From NCBI GenBank assembly GCA_018713215.1, contig DVFO01000004.1:1-33200 (forward strand): DNA of 33,200 nt. Direction: 5' to 3'. Both the position numbers and the translations under genes were made by a program. Under the pieces are notes generated by a model, which saw only the letters and a list, made by a program, of their open reading frames with translations, was not told the origin of the DNA and made no database searches. Numbering within the stretch: the stretch's first letter is position 1; each line of letters opens with the position of its first letter. This DNA comes from Enterenecus faecium (GTDB lineage: Bacteria; Bacillota; Clostridia; Oscillospirales; Oscillospiraceae). Positions 31,985 to 33,200 of this stretch are shown here, piece by piece.

Positions 31985-32932
31985 TCATCGGTCCGAAGAG
32001 AGCTGACCATCAATGTGGGCATCAATGCGCTGGGTAAACTCCAGGGCCGCATTGTGGCCCATCTTCTTATTACGGTTGTTCATGGCCGCCACCTCCAGGA
32101 TGACCGCCAGATTCCGTCCCGGCTTGACGGGAATGGTGAGGGTGGGCAGCTGCACACCCATCAGCTCGGTAAAGAACTCGTCGGCACCCAGGCGGTCGTA
32201 CATGGCCCCGTCCTGCCAGTTCTCCAGCTTCACCAGCATGTCGATGTTGGTCTCGAATTTGACGGCAGACATACCGAACAGGCGGCGGACATCCACCACG
32301 CCAATGCCTCGCAGCTCCATATAGTGGCGGATGAGCTCGGGGGCGGTGCCCACCAGGCGGTTGTTGAAGCCCCGGCGGATTTCCACCGCATCGTCGGCAA
32401 TGAGGCGGTGGCCACGCTTGATGAGCTCAATGGCGGTCTCGCTCTTGCCCACGCCGGACTCGCCCATGAGCAGCACGCCCTCGCCGTACACCTCCACCAG
32501 CACGCCGTGGCGGGTGATGGTGGGAGACAGCGCTACCCGCAGGTAGGCGATGAGGGTGCTCATGAAATCCGCCGTATTCTCCTTAGTGCGCAGCAGAACC
32601 TGGTCGTACTTCTTGGCCGAATCCATGCACTCCGGGTACGGCTCCAGGCCCCGGGCAATGATCACCGCCGGGGTGTGATAGGAAAACAGCTGGTCAAAGC
32701 GCTCCATGCGCTCCTCCGCCGTGCGCTCCTGCAAGTAAGACCACTCCACCAGGCCCAGCAGCTGCATACGCTCCCGGTCAAAGTAGTCGAAATAACCCGT
32801 CATCTGGAGGCCGGGACGGTTCACGTCCTGGATGGAGATTTGGCGGTCCCGGTAGCCCTCCGGGCCGTACAGCACCTCAAGATGAAACTGGTCAATGATG
32901 GTCCCCAAACGAATGGTAGGCCCTTTTCCCAT
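31985..32932 (-). CDS. hprK: HPr kinase/phosphorylase
   Basis: A 315-residue bifunctional enzyme that phosphorylates and dephosphorylates HPr on Ser46, setting carbon catabolite repression in Bacillota. N-terminal domain 1 to about 130, then Walker A GESGVGKS (157-164), the catalytic Asp pair in HRLIADDAVEI (about 180-181) and the signature region ELRGIGVVDVRRLFG. Start at ATG 32932, preceded by AAAGGG about 10 nt upstream; the longer frame would use weak starts in AT-rich DNA. It is divergent from rpmB and followed by glmS. Confidence 0.96.
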   Translation of the reverse strand: MGKGPTIRLGTIIDQFHLEVLYGPEGYRDRQISIQDVNRPGLQMTGYFDYFDRERMQLLGLVEWSYLQERTAEERMERFDQLFSYHTPAVIIARGLEPYPECMDSAKKYDQVLLRTKENTADFMSTLIAYLRVALSPTITRHGVLVEVYGEGVLLMGESGVGKSETAIELIKRGHRLIADDAVEIRRGFNNRLVGTAPELIRHYMELRGIGVVDVRRLFGMSAVKFETNIDMLVKLENWQDGAMYDRLGADEFFTELMGVQLPTLTIPVKPGRNLAVILEVAAMNNRNKKMGHNAALEFTQRIDAHIDGQLSSDR

Positions 32933-32966
32933 GATTTCACGCCCTTTCCTCGCGTTTTGTTCCTTT

Positions 32967-32972
32967 ATTTTA
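32967..32972 (-). promoter_or_regulatory. Possible -10 of the hprK promoter
   Basis: Minus-strand TAAAAT preceded by TGG (extended -10 form). The -35 region is only T-rich, so the assignment is tentative. Confidence 0.4.
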
Positions 32973-33018
32973 CCACAAAGCCCCAACGAAAAAAATACTT
33001 CTTTTTGAAAAATGCCCC

Positions 33019-33047
33019 TTGATTTTCTCTTAAGTTTCTGGTAAGAT
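33019..33047 (+). promoter_or_regulatory. Promoter of rpmB
   Basis: TTGATT (33019-33024), 17-bp spacer, TAAGAT (33042-33047) with an extended TGG, about 45 nt upstream of the ribosome binding site and start. Confidence 0.7.
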
Positions 33048-33098
33048 ATCGTAGTTATCGTATGAATGTAATTCCAACCAGCGAGGAGGTTTGTAGAT

Positions 33099-33200
33099 AT
33101 GGCCAAATGTGAGTTTTGTGGTAAGGGCGTGAACTTCGGCATCCAGGTTTCTCACTCCCACCGCCGCTCCAACCGTCCCTGGAAGCCCAACGTCAAGCGC
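33099..33200 (+). CDS. rpmB: 50S ribosomal protein L28 (partial, cut by window end)
   Basis: The first 34 codons begin MAKCEFCGKGVNFG and continue with SHSHRRSNRPWKPN, the conserved L28 start including HSHRxxxRxWKPN. A CxxC pair near the N terminus suggests the zinc-binding form; the second Cys pair would lie outside the window. GAGGAGGT (33083-33090) sits 8 nt before the ATG. Confidence 0.95.
   Translation, partial: MAKCEFCGKGVNFGIQVSHSHRRSNRPWKPNVKR

Overview
The window is a GC-rich chromosomal segment from a Gram-positive anaerobe, most plausibly a gut member of the Clostridia (Oscillospiraceae or relatives such as the Flavonifractor/Lawsonibacter group). Evidence for this placement is the mix of HPr kinase, a SleB-type hydrolase, an SLH protein, a sortase-anchored host-glycan hexosaminidase, an ECF folate transporter with a THF riboswitch, and AGGAGG-type ribosome binding sites. 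The species is an inference. Most genes lie on the minus strand and the content is largely housekeeping.

Layout. 1-690: an IS200-type Y1 transposase element between two near-identical GC-rich hairpins. 700-2543 (minus): tsaE-tsaB-upp, divergent from rodA (plus, 2659) across a symmetric palindromic promoter. 3894-4853 (plus): secreted Ig-like/SLH protein. 4900-8376 (minus): uppP-ftsK. 8538-8723: structured repeat copy A. 8799-14138 (minus): very large cell-wall-anchored GH20 hexosaminidase, divergent from a DUF3592 membrane protein (plus). 14897-24623 (minus): a long gene string ddl, murF, ABC-F ATPase, prfA, HAD-TsaC fusion, coaE, M18 aminopeptidase, structured repeat copy B (15651-15836), tepA-like protease. 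24834-26463: tRNA-Gln(CUG), SleB hydrolase and tRNA-Ser(GGA), all minus. 26541-29996 (minus): THF riboswitch, folC, folT and an AGCS amino-acid symporter. 30084-32932 (minus): hprK-glmS. 33099 onward (plus): rpmB, cut by the window end.

Functional themes. Peptidoglycan synthesis recurs (ddl, murF, uppP, rodA, glmS). Three of the enzymes for the tRNA t6A modification are present (tsaB, tsaE, and tsaC fused to a HAD phosphatase). Folate uptake and retention (folT, folC) are controlled together by a tetrahydrofolate riboswitch. Several minus-strand genes have the ribosome binding site or start codon inside a strong hairpin (tnpA, tepA, folC, the AGCS symporter).

The best candidate for something undescribed is the pair of 186-nt intergenic repeats at 8538-8723 and 15651-15836. 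They share a rigid scaffold, including a 33-nt identical core hairpin, but at least three other hairpins have entirely different arm sequences while staying fully paired, and an outer stem shows a compensatory base-pair change. That pattern points to selection on folded structure (RNA or single-stranded DNA) rather than on sequence. I cannot run a search, so novelty is unverified.
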